DNA of 64,000 bases from Bog-159 sp050008575 (lineage in GTDB: Bacteria > Acidobacteriota > Terriglobia > Bryobacterales > Bryobacteraceae). Each line of letters starts with the position of its first letter. The first letter of the stretch is position 1. The stretch is from assembly GCA_050008575.1 (NCBI GenBank), contig JBEKMJ010000044.1:1-64000 (forward strand). The letters are read 5' to 3'. Both the position numbers and the translations under genes were made by a program. The notes below the pieces were generated by a model. That model did not search any database, was not told where the DNA came from, and saw nothing but the letters and a program-made list of their open reading frames with translations. This document shows, one piece after another, positions 51,712-61,103 of the stretch.

Positions 51712-54312
51712 ATGATGCGGGCTTACGATCTTCTCCTCAGACTCTATCCGGCTTCATTCCGCGCGGAGTACGGCGCGGAAATGCGCGCCATCTGGTCGCG
51801 CCGGCGCCGCGACGCCTCCGGTCCGCTGGCGGTACCCGCCCTATGGATCGCGACGGCGTGCGAGGTTCTCATCAACGCCGCCGCGGTGCATGGGGACATT
51901 CTGCGGCAGGATCTGCGCTACACGGCGCGCACGCTGGCCCGCTCGCCCGGATTCGCGCTCACGGCGATCCTGGTGCTGGCGCTGGGCGTGGGCGCCAATA
52001 CCGCGGCGTTTTCGGTAACGGATTTCGTGCTGATCCGGCCGCTTCCCTTTCCCGATCCGGACCGGCTGGTCAGGCTGTGGGAGAAGGTGGCCGCCTACAG
52101 CCAGATGGAACTATCGCCTGCCAACTATGTGGATTGGAAACACATGAGTAAATCCTTCGATGGCATGGGCGCGTATTTTGAAAATCCGGTAAACCTGGTG
52201 GGCCAGGGCGATCCCGAGCGTCTGGACGGAGCGGCCATCACCGCCGACCTGTTCCCGCTACTGGGCGTGCAACCGTTGATGGGGCGCCTGTTCATGCCTG
52301 CCGAGGACCGCGAAGGCGCTCCGGGAACGGTGCTGCTGAGCTACCGGTTGTGGCAGGCGGTGTTCGGCGGCGACGCCGGTGTAATCGGGCGGCGCGTGAA
52401 TCTGGACAACGAACCGTATGTCGTAATCGGCGTGATGCCGCGCGATTTCCACTTTCCCAGCCGCGACGCCGAACTATGGACGTCCACGCGATTCCAGGAG
52501 CACAGCGACGATTTTCGGGACCGCAACAATAACTATCTGAATGTCGTGGCGCGGCTGAAGGCGGGCGTTTCGCTGGCTCAAGCCCAGGCGGAGATGGGCG
52601 TGGTGGCCGGCCAACTGGAGCGGCAATTTCCAAAGGAGAACAGGCAGACCACCGCTTCGCTCTACCTGCTGCGCGACGACATGCCGCAGCAGTCGCGCCT
52701 GTTGCTGCTGGCGCTGAGCGGCGCGGCGATCTGCGTGCTGCTGATTGCCTGCGCGAACCTGGCGAATCTGCTGATGGCGCGCGGGCTGGCCCGCCAGAGA
52801 GAGTTGGCTGTCCGGGCGGCCATGGGCGCGGGGCGCGAGCGCCTGGTACGCCAGTTGATTACCGAGAGCCTGGTGCTGGCGATGGCCGGAGGCGCGCTGG
52901 GAGTGCTGGTGGCGGCCGCCGCGGTGCCTTTGCTCGCCAGGCTGGTGCCTATGTCTTTACCGATCGCGCAGTCGCCCTCCATCGATTTGCGGGTGCTGAT
53001 TTTCGCGGGGATGATATCCGGTCTGACCGGGATCGCTTTTGGCGTGCTGCCGGCGTTGCGAGCCTGCCGCCAATCCGATTTCAGCGCGCTGCGGGAAGGC
53101 ACGCGCGCCGGTGGAGGACGCAAGGAGCGGCTGCGCTCCGCGCTGGTGGTCGCCGAGGTCGCGGCCTCGGTAGTGCTGCTGGTGTCGGCGGGTTTGCTGG
53201 TTAGGGCGCTGTTGCGGATCGAAGGGACCGATCCCGGCTTCCGCACCGGCGGCGTGCTGACGCTGCAGACGGCCCTGCCGACGCCTAAGTACGATCCAAC
53301 CGCGCGCCGCGCGGGGTTCTACACGCATGTGCTCTCCGCGGTGCGGGCTTTGCCGGGGGTTTCGAGCGCGGCCTATATCAGCGGTCTGCCGATGGTGTGG
53401 GGAGGCGGGATCTGGCCGGTCTTGGTGGGTGGCGAATCGATCGATTTGCAAAGATCCGGGACGCATAACGCCAGCCTGCGGTATGCGACGCCGGGTTTCT
53501 TCGCCACCTTGGGCATTCCGCTCAAGCGCGGGCGCGACGTTGCCGAATCCGACGCCATCGATGCGCCGTTCGCCGCGGTGGCCAGCGAATCGTTTGTGCG
53601 CCGCTATTGGCCGGATCAAGATCCGCTCGGCCGGCACTTCCAGATGGCATTTCACGACCGGACAGTGGTGGGGGTGGTGGGCGATATCAGGGTGCGCGGG
53701 TTGGAGCGGATTAGCGAGCCGCAGGTCTATCTGCCGTACAAGCAGGTGCCGGATGGCTGGTTATCGTTTTATGCGCCGAAGGAACTCGTGATTCATTCCG
53801 CCACCGGGCCGGGGGCGCTGCTGCCGGCCATACGCCGGATTATTCGCAGCGCGGACGCCGAGCAACCGATATCGGATGTGCGCACCATGGCGGATATCGT
53901 GGAGGATCAGACCGCGTCGCGCACGGCGCAAGTACGCGTGCTGGGAGCGTTCGCGGCGATTGCGTTTCTGCTGGCGGGCGTGGGCATACACGGATTGCTG
54001 TCGTTCGCGGTGTCGCGGCGGACGCAGGAGATCGGGGTGCGTATCGCGCTGGGGGCGCAGCCGGGCGGGATCGTCAGGATGATCGTGCGGCAGGGCGCGC
54101 TGCTGGCGGGCGCCGGCGTGCTGCCGGGCGTCGTGTTGGCTTACGCCGCGGGCCGCGCGATGGAAGGGCTGCTGGCGGGCGTGCAGCCGGGCGATGCGCC
54201 GACGTTCGCGAGCGCCGTAGGGCTGTGTGTGCTGATGACCGTGTTGGGCAGCTTCCTGCCCGCGCTGCGGGCCGTGCGCATCGACCCGATTGCGGCGATC
54301 CGGAGTGAGTAG
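51712..54312 (+). CDS. ADOP-type duplicated MacB-like permease
   Basis: An 866-residue acidobacterial duplicated orphan permease. A short N-terminal cytoplasmic region (YDLLLRLYPASFRAEYGAEM) is followed by two MacB/FtsX units, each with a periplasmic MacB_PCD domain (GVGANTAAFSVTDFVLIRPL begins the first) and four membrane helices in total per FtsX set (LLLLALSGAAICVLLIACAN; AIAFLLAGVGIHGLLSFAVS). There is no ATPase gene beside it, hence orphan; export of a drug or peptide by mechanotransmission is possible. The ATG pair at 51712/51715 follows AACGAGG. Confidence 0.9.
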   Translation: MMRAYDLLLRLYPASFRAEYGAEMRAIWSRRRRDASGPLAVPALWIATACEVLINAAAVHGDILRQDLRYTARTLARSPGFALTAILVLALGVGANTAAFSVTDFVLIRPLPFPDPDRLVRLWEKVAAYSQMELSPANYVDWKHMSKSFDGMGAYFENPVNLVGQGDPERLDGAAITADLFPLLGVQPLMGRLFMPAEDREGAPGTVLLSYRLWQAVFGGDAGVIGRRVNLDNEPYVVIGVMPRDFHFPSRDAELWTSTRFQEHSDDFRDRNNNYLNVVARLKAGVSLAQAQAEMGVVAGQLERQFPKENRQTTASLYLLRDDMPQQSRLLLLALSGAAICVLLIACANLANLLMARGLARQRELAVRAAMGAGRERLVRQLITESLVLAMAGGALGVLVAAAAVPLLARLVPMSLPIAQSPSIDLRVLIFAGMISGLTGIAFGVLPALRACRQSDFSALREGTRAGGGRKERLRSALVVAEVAASVVLLVSAGLLVRALLRIEGTDPGFRTGGVLTLQTALPTPKYDPTARRAGFYTHVLSAVRALPGVSSAAYISGLPMVWGGGIWPVLVGGESIDLQRSGTHNASLRYATPGFFATLGIPLKRGRDVAESDAIDAPFAAVASESFVRRYWPDQDPLGRHFQMAFHDRTVVGVVGDIRVRGLERISEPQVYLPYKQVPDGWLSFYAPKELVIHSATGPGALLPAIRRIIRSADAEQPISDVRTMADIVEDQTASRTAQVRVLGAFAAIAFLLAGVGIHGLLSFAVSRRTQEIGVRIALGAQPGGIVRMIVRQGALLAGAGVLPGVVLAYAAGRAMEGLLAGVQPGDAPTFASAVGLCVLMTVLGSFLPALRAVRIDPIAAIRSE

Positions 54313-54399
54313 GGCGGCGCCATGCGCCGACCGGCAGGGCACGGCCCTGCCCCACTTGTAGGGCGGCGCCATGCGCCGACCGGCATGGCCCTGCCCCAC
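54311..54399. repeat. Two tandem REP-like palindromes left of the RAYT
   Basis: Two near-identical copies of a unit starting AGGGCGGCGCCATGCGCCG and ending GGCCCTGCCCCAC, separated by four bases. The second copy lacks six central bases. Each contains the GGCGCCATGCGCC hairpin and the GGGCAGGG/CCCTGCCC arms seen on the other side of the transposase gene. Confidence 0.85.
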
Positions 54400-54440
54400 C
54401 TTTTGCTGAGATCTTCAGCCCCGCTCCGCTACTATCCGGT

Positions 54441-54997
54441 GTGTCTTATTATGTCCGTCATCTCCCCCATTGGCACCCGGCGGATGCCGACTTTTTCGTG
54501 ACTTGGCGGCTCCACGGGTCTCTCCCAAATGTTCCTGTGCCAGCCCCCCGATCCGTGCCCGCGAGTGCGGCGTTCGTTGCTCTGGATCGTCAATTAGATC
54601 AAGCCGCGACTGGCCCGAAATGGTTAAAAGATCCAGCCGTGGCCGAATGTGTCAGCCGGGTCCTGCTGTCGTATCGCCCTGGGGCTTCTACGAGCTCTTG
54701 GCCTGGGTGGTTATGGCCAACCATGTCCATGTCCTACTGCGACCGCGCATACCGCTCCGGAAGGCTCTCATGAACATCAAGAGCGCCAGCGCGCGAGCCG
54801 CGAATGCGGCCCTCGGGCGCAAAGGAGAGCCCTTCTGGCAAAATGAGTCGTACGATCATTGGGTACGGGACGATCATGAGCGGAGATCGATTATCCGCTA
54901 CATTCACTTCAACCCGGTCACTGCCGGTCTGGTGATCCACTCCGAGGAGTGGCCTGGTCGAGCGCCGTGGCAGCGCATGGCGCTGCTCCGCAAGTGA
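54441..54997 (+). pseudogene. REP-associated tyrosine transposase (RAYT), frameshifted
   Basis: A Y1 transposase of the TnpA_REP group split over two frames. The first frame gives YYVRHLPHWHPADADFFVTW (N-terminal strand region) to LLSYRP. One base is then missing near 54676-54681 and the reading continues GFYELLAWVVMANHVHVLLR (the HUH-type His pair) and FWQNESYDHWVRDDHERRSI, with the catalytic Tyr, then YIHFNPVTAGLV. The total of about 185 residues is normal for RAYTs. REP-like palindromes sit on both sides, and the last codons themselves contain a copy of the repeat (GCAGCGCATGGCGCTGC). Confidence 0.85.
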
Positions 54998-54998
54998 G

Positions 54999-55025
54999 GT
55001 GGGGCAGCGCATGGCGCTGCCCTAC
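54999..55025. repeat. REP-like palindrome right of the RAYT
   Basis: GTGGGGCAGCGCATGGCGCTGCCC is a hairpin with a CATG-containing loop; it ends inside the stop region of the TonB receptor gene. A second close copy lies in the 3' end of the RAYT coding sequence at 54967-54987. Confidence 0.85.
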
Positions 55026-58000
55026 TAAAACGTGAACTTGGCGGCGAACTGGAAGGCGCGCGGACCGCCCGATCCGAAGACATTCCCCTCCGCGCTGGAT
55101 GCCACTCCGAATCCCGCGGCTTGGGCGGAACTCGTAGGCAGGTTATAGCTGTACCCGCCCAAATTGGCGATGTTGAATACGTTGAAACACTCGCCGATCA
55201 GGGACAGCTTGGCGCGTTCGGTCCCCAGGTTGATTACCTTGGTCAAGCGGATATCCTGCGAGTTGAAGCTGCGGGGGAACGAAAAATTCGCAGGCAGCAC
55301 AATGGGTGCAATCACGCCCGTGGTGGTGGTCTTGCCGGCGTAGTTCTGGTTGAACGCATTCACCGCCGAAATCAACGCCGCCTTTCCTTCATTGACGCCG
55401 AGCTGATTGTAGCCGATGCCCGGCAGCGGCGACCCGCCGGTTTCACCCGCCTCGACGGCGCCGTTGCCGTTCAGGTCCACTCCCGGAAGGAACGGTTCGA
55501 TCGGCCCCACGCTTTGGAATGCGGTGATACCCGAGATGATGATGCCCCAGGGCAGGTCCGCGGTAATCGATCCGGTCAGAATCTGATGGCCCGCCTGCGG
55601 TCCCACGGAAGCGAACCAGTTGCTGTCGTCCACCAGTCCGTTGTAGCCGTTCTGGTCGGAATATGCGTAGGACAACTGCCCACTGGTGCGGTGCGAAAAA
55701 CGCTTGTTGGCTTTGAGCAGCAGTCCCTTGTAATTGGAGCGCGCGCCGCTGACGATGCCCTGAATGACGCCGGTGGAGCACTCCGCCAGTGGATCGGCCG
55801 CCTGGGCCGCGCTCGTGCAGGCCGGAATCACTGGACCTTGCGCGCTGAAGAAGTGGTTGAGGTCGGTGTCGCGAATGATCTGGTGCAGGTAGAGCCGGTA
55901 CACGAAATCCGCGGTGACCACGAGATCGGTGCGCAGTTCGTGTTGAACGCCGATGCTGACGTGCTCGGAATAAGGCGCCCGGAAATTGTGGGCCAGCAGT
56001 TCCTCGCCGGTCTTGAACACGTTGATGTTCCGGACCGCCAGGTTGGTATTATTGGGAGGTCCCAGTTCGGCCTGCGCGTCGCCATAGAACGTCGGGATAG
56101 CGCCGACCAGTTCGGCCCCGCTAAACGTGGTGGGCTCGCTGGCCAGCGAGGTGGGCTGCAGCGGTGGGGGCAGATTAGCGAAGCCGTTGGCCTGCGCGAT
56201 GGCGGAGAAGAAAACGCTATCGCCCAGCAGCACCCGGCCGGTGCCGTTCGGCCCAATCATGGCGCGCTCGATCAGGCGTTCTTCGAGGTTGATCGTGTCA
56301 TAGTATATGCCGGCGCCGCCTCGGATCACGGTCTTGTTATCGTGCCCCACGTTCCAGGCAAAACCCAGCATGGGACTGAAATTGTGCGGCGTGTGGAGCT
56401 CATTTCCCAGCCCGCCCTGGCCGTAGAGTGGCGCCAGATACTCGGGCTTGGTCATATCGTAATTGAGGGCGTTGCTTTCGTAAGTCCAGGCGAGCCCATA
56501 ATTCAGAACGAACTTGGGCTTCACGCGCCAGGCATCCTGCCAGTAGAAATGGAACGTATTGTCGTGGTCGGCGTTGCCGTGGTTATAGGACGGCGGCTGG
56601 TTGATATCGCCGACGCCCATCTCAAATCCGGCCACAGGAAGCGCCAGGATGTCGTTGATCGTGCTGAACGAGGATGGCAGCGGGAGTTGGAACGGCGCCG
56701 GCACCTGGGAATTGAAATACTCCACGATCTCCGGCGAGAACAACTCGGCCGCCGCGGGGGCCGCATAAGCGTAGGTCCCGGTGCCTTGCTGATACTCCCA
56801 GTAACCGCCGAATTTCATGTTGTGAGTGCCCTTGGTCTTGCTGATGTTGTCCTGAAATATGTTCCGGCGCAAGACGCGGCTTTGCGGCGCATTGGTGGCA
56901 TTGCCGATGGTGAAGTTGGATACCCCGTAGATGCTGATGTTCGGCATTCCCAACCCCAGGCAAGGCGCCGGGCATTGGGACGCCGTGGGCGGATTGTTAG
57001 TATTCGACCAGTAGGTGTAGGAGTAGCGGAATTCGTTGGTCAGGCTGGGGCTCAGCGAACTGGTCAGCGCGAACACGCCGGAGTCGGCCCAGTTCGTGTT
57101 GACGTCCCAATCCGACGGCAGGTCGCCGCCGCCGGGCGGGGCGTAGCCGTTGTTGCCATCGTGGGAGTAGCGCAGAGAAGCGCTGTGCTTGGGGCTGATG
57201 AGCCAATCCAGCCGCACGTCGAACTCGTTTTCGTGGAAGGGACTAGCGGCATACGACGCGAACGACTGAAACAGCGGGTCGCTCGGAAACGCGCTGTAGA
57301 CGCCAGTCTGATTGGTGTGCTCGAGCGAGGTGAAGAAAAACAACTTATCCTTCTTGATCGGTCCGCCGACGTGGAAGCCCGATTGGCGCCGCGCAAAAAA
57401 CGGACTGGCCGGCTCGTAGGGATCCCGCTGCAAATACGGATACGCCGAGAAGTCGTGGTCGCGGTCGAAGAAGAAGATTTCGCCATGAAAATCGTTGGTG
57501 CCGCCGCGCGTCACGATATTGACCGCGCCGCCCGCGCCGATCGCGTTGGAAAGGTCCAGATTGGTCGACGACAGTTGAAACTCCTGCACCACTTCCTGGG
57601 AGAAGTTCTGCTGCGTGCCGCCGGTCACCGAGTCGGCGATGGTGGCGCCATCCACAGTGATGCGCACCGAACCGTTGCCGGAATCGGCGCCCAGGATATT
57701 CACGTCGAACAGCCGGTTGTACTGGCCCACGCTATTCGCGGAGACGGTTACGCCCGGCTCCAGCATCGCCAGGTTCAGGAAGCTCCGGCCGTTAAGCGGC
57801 AGGTTCTCGATCTCCTGGCGGGTGATCACGCCCCCGATGGTGTGGCTGTCATAGTCGATCTGCGCGGCTTCGCCTTGCACGCTGACCACTTCGGTGGCCG
57901 CGCCCACCTGCATCTGCAGATCCACGGAGGTGGTCTGGCCGACCTGCACCGTGGCGGTTTCAATCAGGGTCCGGAATCCCGACGCCGCGGCCCGCAAGGT

Positions 58001-58237
58001 ATAACTTCCCGGAAGCAACGGCGCCACGCGGAACGACCCGTCCACCGCCGATACCACCTGGCGTTCCCGTCCCGTATCTCTATTCGTCACCGTGACGGTG
58101 GCGCCTTGCATCACGCCGCCGGTCTGGTCGTGCACGGTGCCGTTCAAGGATCCTACGGGCACCTGTGCCAGGCTCTGAACCGCTCCCGATGCTGCAATGC
58201 ACAACAACGACACACTGAGTCGCACTCGGTTGAACAT
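55025..58237 (-). CDS. Oar-like TonB-dependent receptor
   Basis: A 1070-residue outer-membrane protein. The signal peptide (LSVSLLCIAASGAVQSLA) is followed by a carboxypeptidase-regulatory-like domain (GSLNGTVHDQTGGVMQGATV), then a plug region (VITRQEIENLPLNGRSFLNL) and a long beta barrel ending in Phe (FQFAAKFTF). Acidobacteria carry many of these; Oar of Myxococcus is the known relative. The substrate is not indicated. The ATG was chosen because GGAGGGGGAG lies just upstream. No TonB or regulator gene is adjacent. Confidence 0.88.
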   Translation of the reverse strand: MFNRVRLSVSLLCIAASGAVQSLAQVPVGSLNGTVHDQTGGVMQGATVTVTNRDTGRERQVVSAVDGSFRVAPLLPGSYTLRAAASGFRTLIETATVQVGQTTSVDLQMQVGAATEVVSVQGEAAQIDYDSHTIGGVITRQEIENLPLNGRSFLNLAMLEPGVTVSANSVGQYNRLFDVNILGADSGNGSVRITVDGATIADSVTGGTQQNFSQEVVQEFQLSSTNLDLSNAIGAGGAVNIVTRGGTNDFHGEIFFFDRDHDFSAYPYLQRDPYEPASPFFARRQSGFHVGGPIKKDKLFFFTSLEHTNQTGVYSAFPSDPLFQSFASYAASPFHENEFDVRLDWLISPKHSASLRYSHDGNNGYAPPGGGDLPSDWDVNTNWADSGVFALTSSLSPSLTNEFRYSYTYWSNTNNPPTASQCPAPCLGLGMPNISIYGVSNFTIGNATNAPQSRVLRRNIFQDNISKTKGTHNMKFGGYWEYQQGTGTYAYAAPAAAELFSPEIVEYFNSQVPAPFQLPLPSSFSTINDILALPVAGFEMGVGDINQPPSYNHGNADHDNTFHFYWQDAWRVKPKFVLNYGLAWTYESNALNYDMTKPEYLAPLYGQGGLGNELHTPHNFSPMLGFAWNVGHDNKTVIRGGAGIYYDTINLEERLIERAMIGPNGTGRVLLGDSVFFSAIAQANGFANLPPPLQPTSLASEPTTFSGAELVGAIPTFYGDAQAELGPPNNTNLAVRNINVFKTGEELLAHNFRAPYSEHVSIGVQHELRTDLVVTADFVYRLYLHQIIRDTDLNHFFSAQGPVIPACTSAAQAADPLAECSTGVIQGIVSGARSNYKGLLLKANKRFSHRTSGQLSYAYSDQNGYNGLVDDSNWFASVGPQAGHQILTGSITADLPWGIIISGITAFQSVGPIEPFLPGVDLNGNGAVEAGETGGSPLPGIGYNQLGVNEGKAALISAVNAFNQNYAGKTTTTGVIAPIVLPANFSFPRSFNSQDIRLTKVINLGTERAKLSLIGECFNVFNIANLGGYSYNLPTSSAQAAGFGVASSAEGNVFGSGGPRAFQFAAKFTF

Positions 58238-58370
58238 CTTCTCCCCCTCCAAAGCGTGGTGCGGCCTTAAAAAGACGCACGTCGGGTTAGGTTAATCACG
58301 GTTGAGTCCCGTTGTCAAGGGGGGTGTGGTTTGAGTTTGAGGGGTGGGGTTTTGGTAGTGGGTCATTTTG

Positions 58371-58450
58371 GTTTCGGAGGGCGGGCAATTCTGCCCGCAG
58401 CCGGCTCCGCCGAAAGGCGGCTGCGGCCAAGATTGGCCGCCCTCCGAAAC
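58371..58450. repeat. REP-like palindromic repeat
   Basis: Perfect 14-base outer arms GTTTCGGAGGGCGG / CCGCCCTCCGAAAC enclose GCGGGCAATTCTGCCCGC and GCCGGCTCCGCCGAAAGGCGGC-type hairpins. The remaining 500 bases between the receptor and radical SAM genes hold no recognised gene. Confidence 0.85.
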
Positions 58451-58629
58451 CAAACCCGATTGTCCGTAAACACACCGGCGGGCGGCTTAGCCGGAACCGT
58501 CGCGTGCCGCCGGGTCGTCAACTAATTAGGACCGGCGATGCTGCGGCGCGGAGCGCCCGTATCGGACTAGCGCTGTGGGCCGTCGCACGTGGCGGGCTGA
58601 ATGAAGGTCGCCGGAGCGCAAGTGAGTGC

Positions 58630-58645
58630 TGGGTGATTTCACCCA
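58630..58645. promoter_or_regulatory. Short palindrome upstream of the radical SAM gene
   Basis: TGGGTGA-TT-TCACCCA is a perfect 7-base inverted repeat about 105 bases before the start codon. It could be a dimeric regulator site. The promoter itself was not identified; AGGAAGAGGAG serves as ribosome-binding site. Confidence 0.4.
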
Positions 58646-58749
58646 TCATTTGGTGGCGGCCGCAACCCCAAGTCCTTATATTTCAATAGACACATCGTGG
58701 CTGCACAATTGCTTCTTCTTGCATCCCAGTTGCAGGAAGAGGAGAGCCG

Positions 58750-59820
58750 ATGAATTTTGACCAAGCACCCATGCTCGTGATATGGGAAGTGACCCAGGCA
58801 TGCGACCTGGCCTGCGTGCATTGCCGCGCATCCGCCCAGTCCAGCCGCGATCCAAGGGAACTGAACACCGCGCAAGGCTTCGAACTGCTCGAACAAATCA
58901 AATCGTTCGGAAATCCCCTCATGGTTTTCACCGGCGGCGATCCCTTGAAACGCCCGGATCTCTATGACCTGATCCGCCACAGCGTGAAGATCGGGCTGCG
59001 CACGAACGTCACACCCAGCGCCACCCCGCTATTGACCGAAGCCGCCATCGACCGCTTCCAGGAGTGCGGCGTTTCGCGCATGGCCATCAGTCTGGACGGA
59101 CCGGACGCCCAGTCGCACGACGATTTCCGCGGCATTCCGGGCACCTTCGACCGGGCCATGATGGCGCTGTATCACGCCAAGAAGATCGGCCTTGAAACGC
59201 AGTACCAGACCACCGTCACGCGCCGCAATCTGGCGCGCCTGCCGGAGATGGCCCGGATTGCCGAGGACGTCGGCACCAAAATGTGGAGCCTGTTCTTCCT
59301 GATCGTGACCGGGCGCGCGCTGGAGAACATGGACTTGGCGGCGGAAGAATACGAGCAGGTTTTCGATTTCATGTATGAGCTGTCGAAGACCGCGCCGTTC
59401 GCCATCAAGACCACGGAAGCCATGCACTACCGCCGCTATGTGGCGCAGCGTATGAAGGCCGAACACCGTTCGATACCCGAGAACGAGAAGACCGGCGCGG
59501 TGATGTGGCGCACCGCCGGCGTCAGCGACGGCAAGGGTTTCGTGTTCGTATCGCACACGGGCGAGATTTTTCCCAGCGGGTTCCTGCCGATCACGGCGGG
59601 CAATGTGCTGCGGGATTCGCTCACCGACGTGTACCGGAATTCCAGCCTGTTCCTTTCCTTGCGCGACGTCGGCCAGCGCGAGGGCAAGTGCGGCATCTGC
59701 GAGTATCAGAAGGTGTGCGGCGGGTCGCGGTCGCGCGCATATGCGCTGACAGGCAACTATCTGGCCGAAGATCCGCGGTGCACGTATCAACCGCAGCTCG
59801 CCGAAGCCATCGCGGGCTAA
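58750..59820 (+). CDS. Radical SAM/SPASM enzyme (TIGR04053-like)
   Basis: A 356-residue radical SAM protein. The CxxxCxxC cluster motif is at residues 18-25 (ACDLACVHC), followed by the GGDP motif (MVFTGGDPLKRPDL) for SAM binding. A C-terminal SPASM domain has CGICEYQKVCGGSRSRAYAL and a final Cys in DPRCTY, for auxiliary iron-sulfur clusters. The sequence resembles the group containing heme-pathway AhbD/NirJ-like enzymes and peptide-maturation enzymes. No precursor peptide or heme genes are adjacent, so the substrate is open. Confidence 0.85.
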   Translation: MNFDQAPMLVIWEVTQACDLACVHCRASAQSSRDPRELNTAQGFELLEQIKSFGNPLMVFTGGDPLKRPDLYDLIRHSVKIGLRTNVTPSATPLLTEAAIDRFQECGVSRMAISLDGPDAQSHDDFRGIPGTFDRAMMALYHAKKIGLETQYQTTVTRRNLARLPEMARIAEDVGTKMWSLFFLIVTGRALENMDLAAEEYEQVFDFMYELSKTAPFAIKTTEAMHYRRYVAQRMKAEHRSIPENEKTGAVMWRTAGVSDGKGFVFVSHTGEIFPSGFLPITAGNVLRDSLTDVYRNSSLFLSLRDVGQREGKCGICEYQKVCGGSRSRAYALTGNYLAEDPRCTYQPQLAEAIAG

Positions 59821-59821
59821 T

Positions 59822-59868
59822 GTGGGGCAGGCTCGCAGCCTGCGCGGGCCTCGCAGGCCCGCCCTGCC
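59822..59868. repeat. REP-like palindromic repeat
   Basis: GTGGGGCAGGCTCGCAGCCT and GCGGGCCTCGCAGGCCCGC units, identical over more than 40 bases to the starts of the elements at 42184 and 62222. It lies between the radical SAM and DUF362 genes. Confidence 0.85.
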
Positions 59869-59900
59869 GCGCGTATAATCGGAGTCAAGGAGTCGATTAT

Positions 59901-61034
59901 ATGGCAATTCGGCAGTTGAACCGCCGAGAGTTCCTCCTCACTGGCACCGCGCTGGCATCCGCCGCCGGCATCGGCGCCAAATCCAAGCCCGTCGTAAGCA
60001 TCGTCCGCATACATAACGACAATGTCGCCAAGGCCGTCGAGCAGGCCGTCGATCTTCTGGGTGGTATCCGGCACGTGACGAAGAGCGTCAACACGGTGAT
60101 GTTGAAGCCCAACCTGGTTTCCCCGCAGAAGGAGGCGACCACCAAACTCGCCGTCGTGCGCGCCCTCGCGGAGGCCATGCGGCGCGCCGGCAAGGAAGTT
60201 TCGATCGGCGAAGGATCGGCGGCCGCGCCGAAATTCAACGTTCTTGGAACGGGCATTTACCGGACCCGCAAGCGCGACATCCTGGACCCCATGCAGCAGT
60301 ACGTCTTCGAGCAATTGGGATATGCCGATCTGGCCAAGACGCTGCGCGTGCCGCTGGTAAATCTGCACTCCGGCGATTTGGTGGACGTGGCCGTTCCCGG
60401 CGGTTTTGTGTTCGACAAAATTACGCTGCACCGGAGCCTGGCCGAGGTGGATCTGCTGTGCTCCGTGCCCATGATGAAAACGCATCAGCTTGCCACGGTG
60501 ACCTTGGGGATGAAGAACCTGATCGGCGCGTTTCCAGGGACGGTCTATCAATCCGTGCGCGGGCACATGCACGACTTGGCCTCCAAGGTGGAACCCACCG
60601 CCGCGTCCGCCGTGGTGGTGGACATGGTGCGCGCCAACAAACTCGGCCTCGTGGTAATCGACGGCTCGATGGCCATGGAGGGCAACGGACCTGCCATGGG
60701 CAAGACGTTCAAGATGGACGTGATCGTGGCAGGCACGAATCCGGTGGCCACCGACATGGTGGGTGCCAGCCTGATGGGATTCGCGCCGGCGGAGGTTCCG
60801 GCGTTTCTGTGGGCGAATAAAGCGGGGCTGCGGCCTGGCGCGCTCGACGAAATCGAGATTCGCGGCGAACGGCTCGATCGCGTGCGGCGAGCATTCGCGA
60901 AACCGCAACTTCAGTCCTGGAACGCAATACGTCCTTATTGGGGCAACCGGGAGTTAAGCCGTAACGATTACCGCGGCGCCAGCGCACAGCTCATGGCGGC
61001 CCTCAACGTCGCGGGCGCACCGTGTAACCGATGA
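59901..61034 (+). CDS. Tat-exported DUF362 protein
   Basis: A 377-residue protein with a twin-arginine signal (LNRREFLLTGTALASAAG) followed by the DUF362 domain: TVMLKPNLVSPQKEATTKLA, SVPMMKTHQLATVTLGMKNL and IDGSMAMEGNGPAMGKTFKM. DUF362 proteins often accompany ferredoxin-type modules, and the next gene, convergent here, encodes such a protein. The Tat signal suggests folding or cofactor loading before export. Activity unknown. Confidence 0.85.
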   Translation: MAIRQLNRREFLLTGTALASAAGIGAKSKPVVSIVRIHNDNVAKAVEQAVDLLGGIRHVTKSVNTVMLKPNLVSPQKEATTKLAVVRALAEAMRRAGKEVSIGEGSAAAPKFNVLGTGIYRTRKRDILDPMQQYVFEQLGYADLAKTLRVPLVNLHSGDLVDVAVPGGFVFDKITLHRSLAEVDLLCSVPMMKTHQLATVTLGMKNLIGAFPGTVYQSVRGHMHDLASKVEPTAASAVVVDMVRANKLGLVVIDGSMAMEGNGPAMGKTFKMDVIVAGTNPVATDMVGASLMGFAPAEVPAFLWANKAGLRPGALDEIEIRGERLDRVRRAFAKPQLQSWNAIRPYWGNRELSRNDYRGASAQLMAALNVAGAPCNR

Positions 61035-61035
61035 C

Positions 61036-61100
61036 GTGGCGCACGCACTCTTGCGTGCCGTGCCGGCACTCTTGCCGGCACCGGCGAGCGCAGCTCGCTT
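61036..61100. repeat. REP-like palindromic repeat
   Basis: GGCGCACGCACTCTTGCGTGCC, GTGCCGGCACTCTTGCCGGCAC and GCGAGCGCAGCTCGC hairpins in series. It lies between two convergent genes and could also act as a bidirectional terminator. Confidence 0.75.
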
Positions 61101-61103
61101 CTA

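Noticed and set aside
55121..58270. Very long open frame (1049 codons) opposite the Oar-like receptor
   Set aside because: It is antisense to a gene with clear domains, has Arg/Gly/Val-rich composition typical of complementary frames in high-GC DNA, and shows no family motifs.
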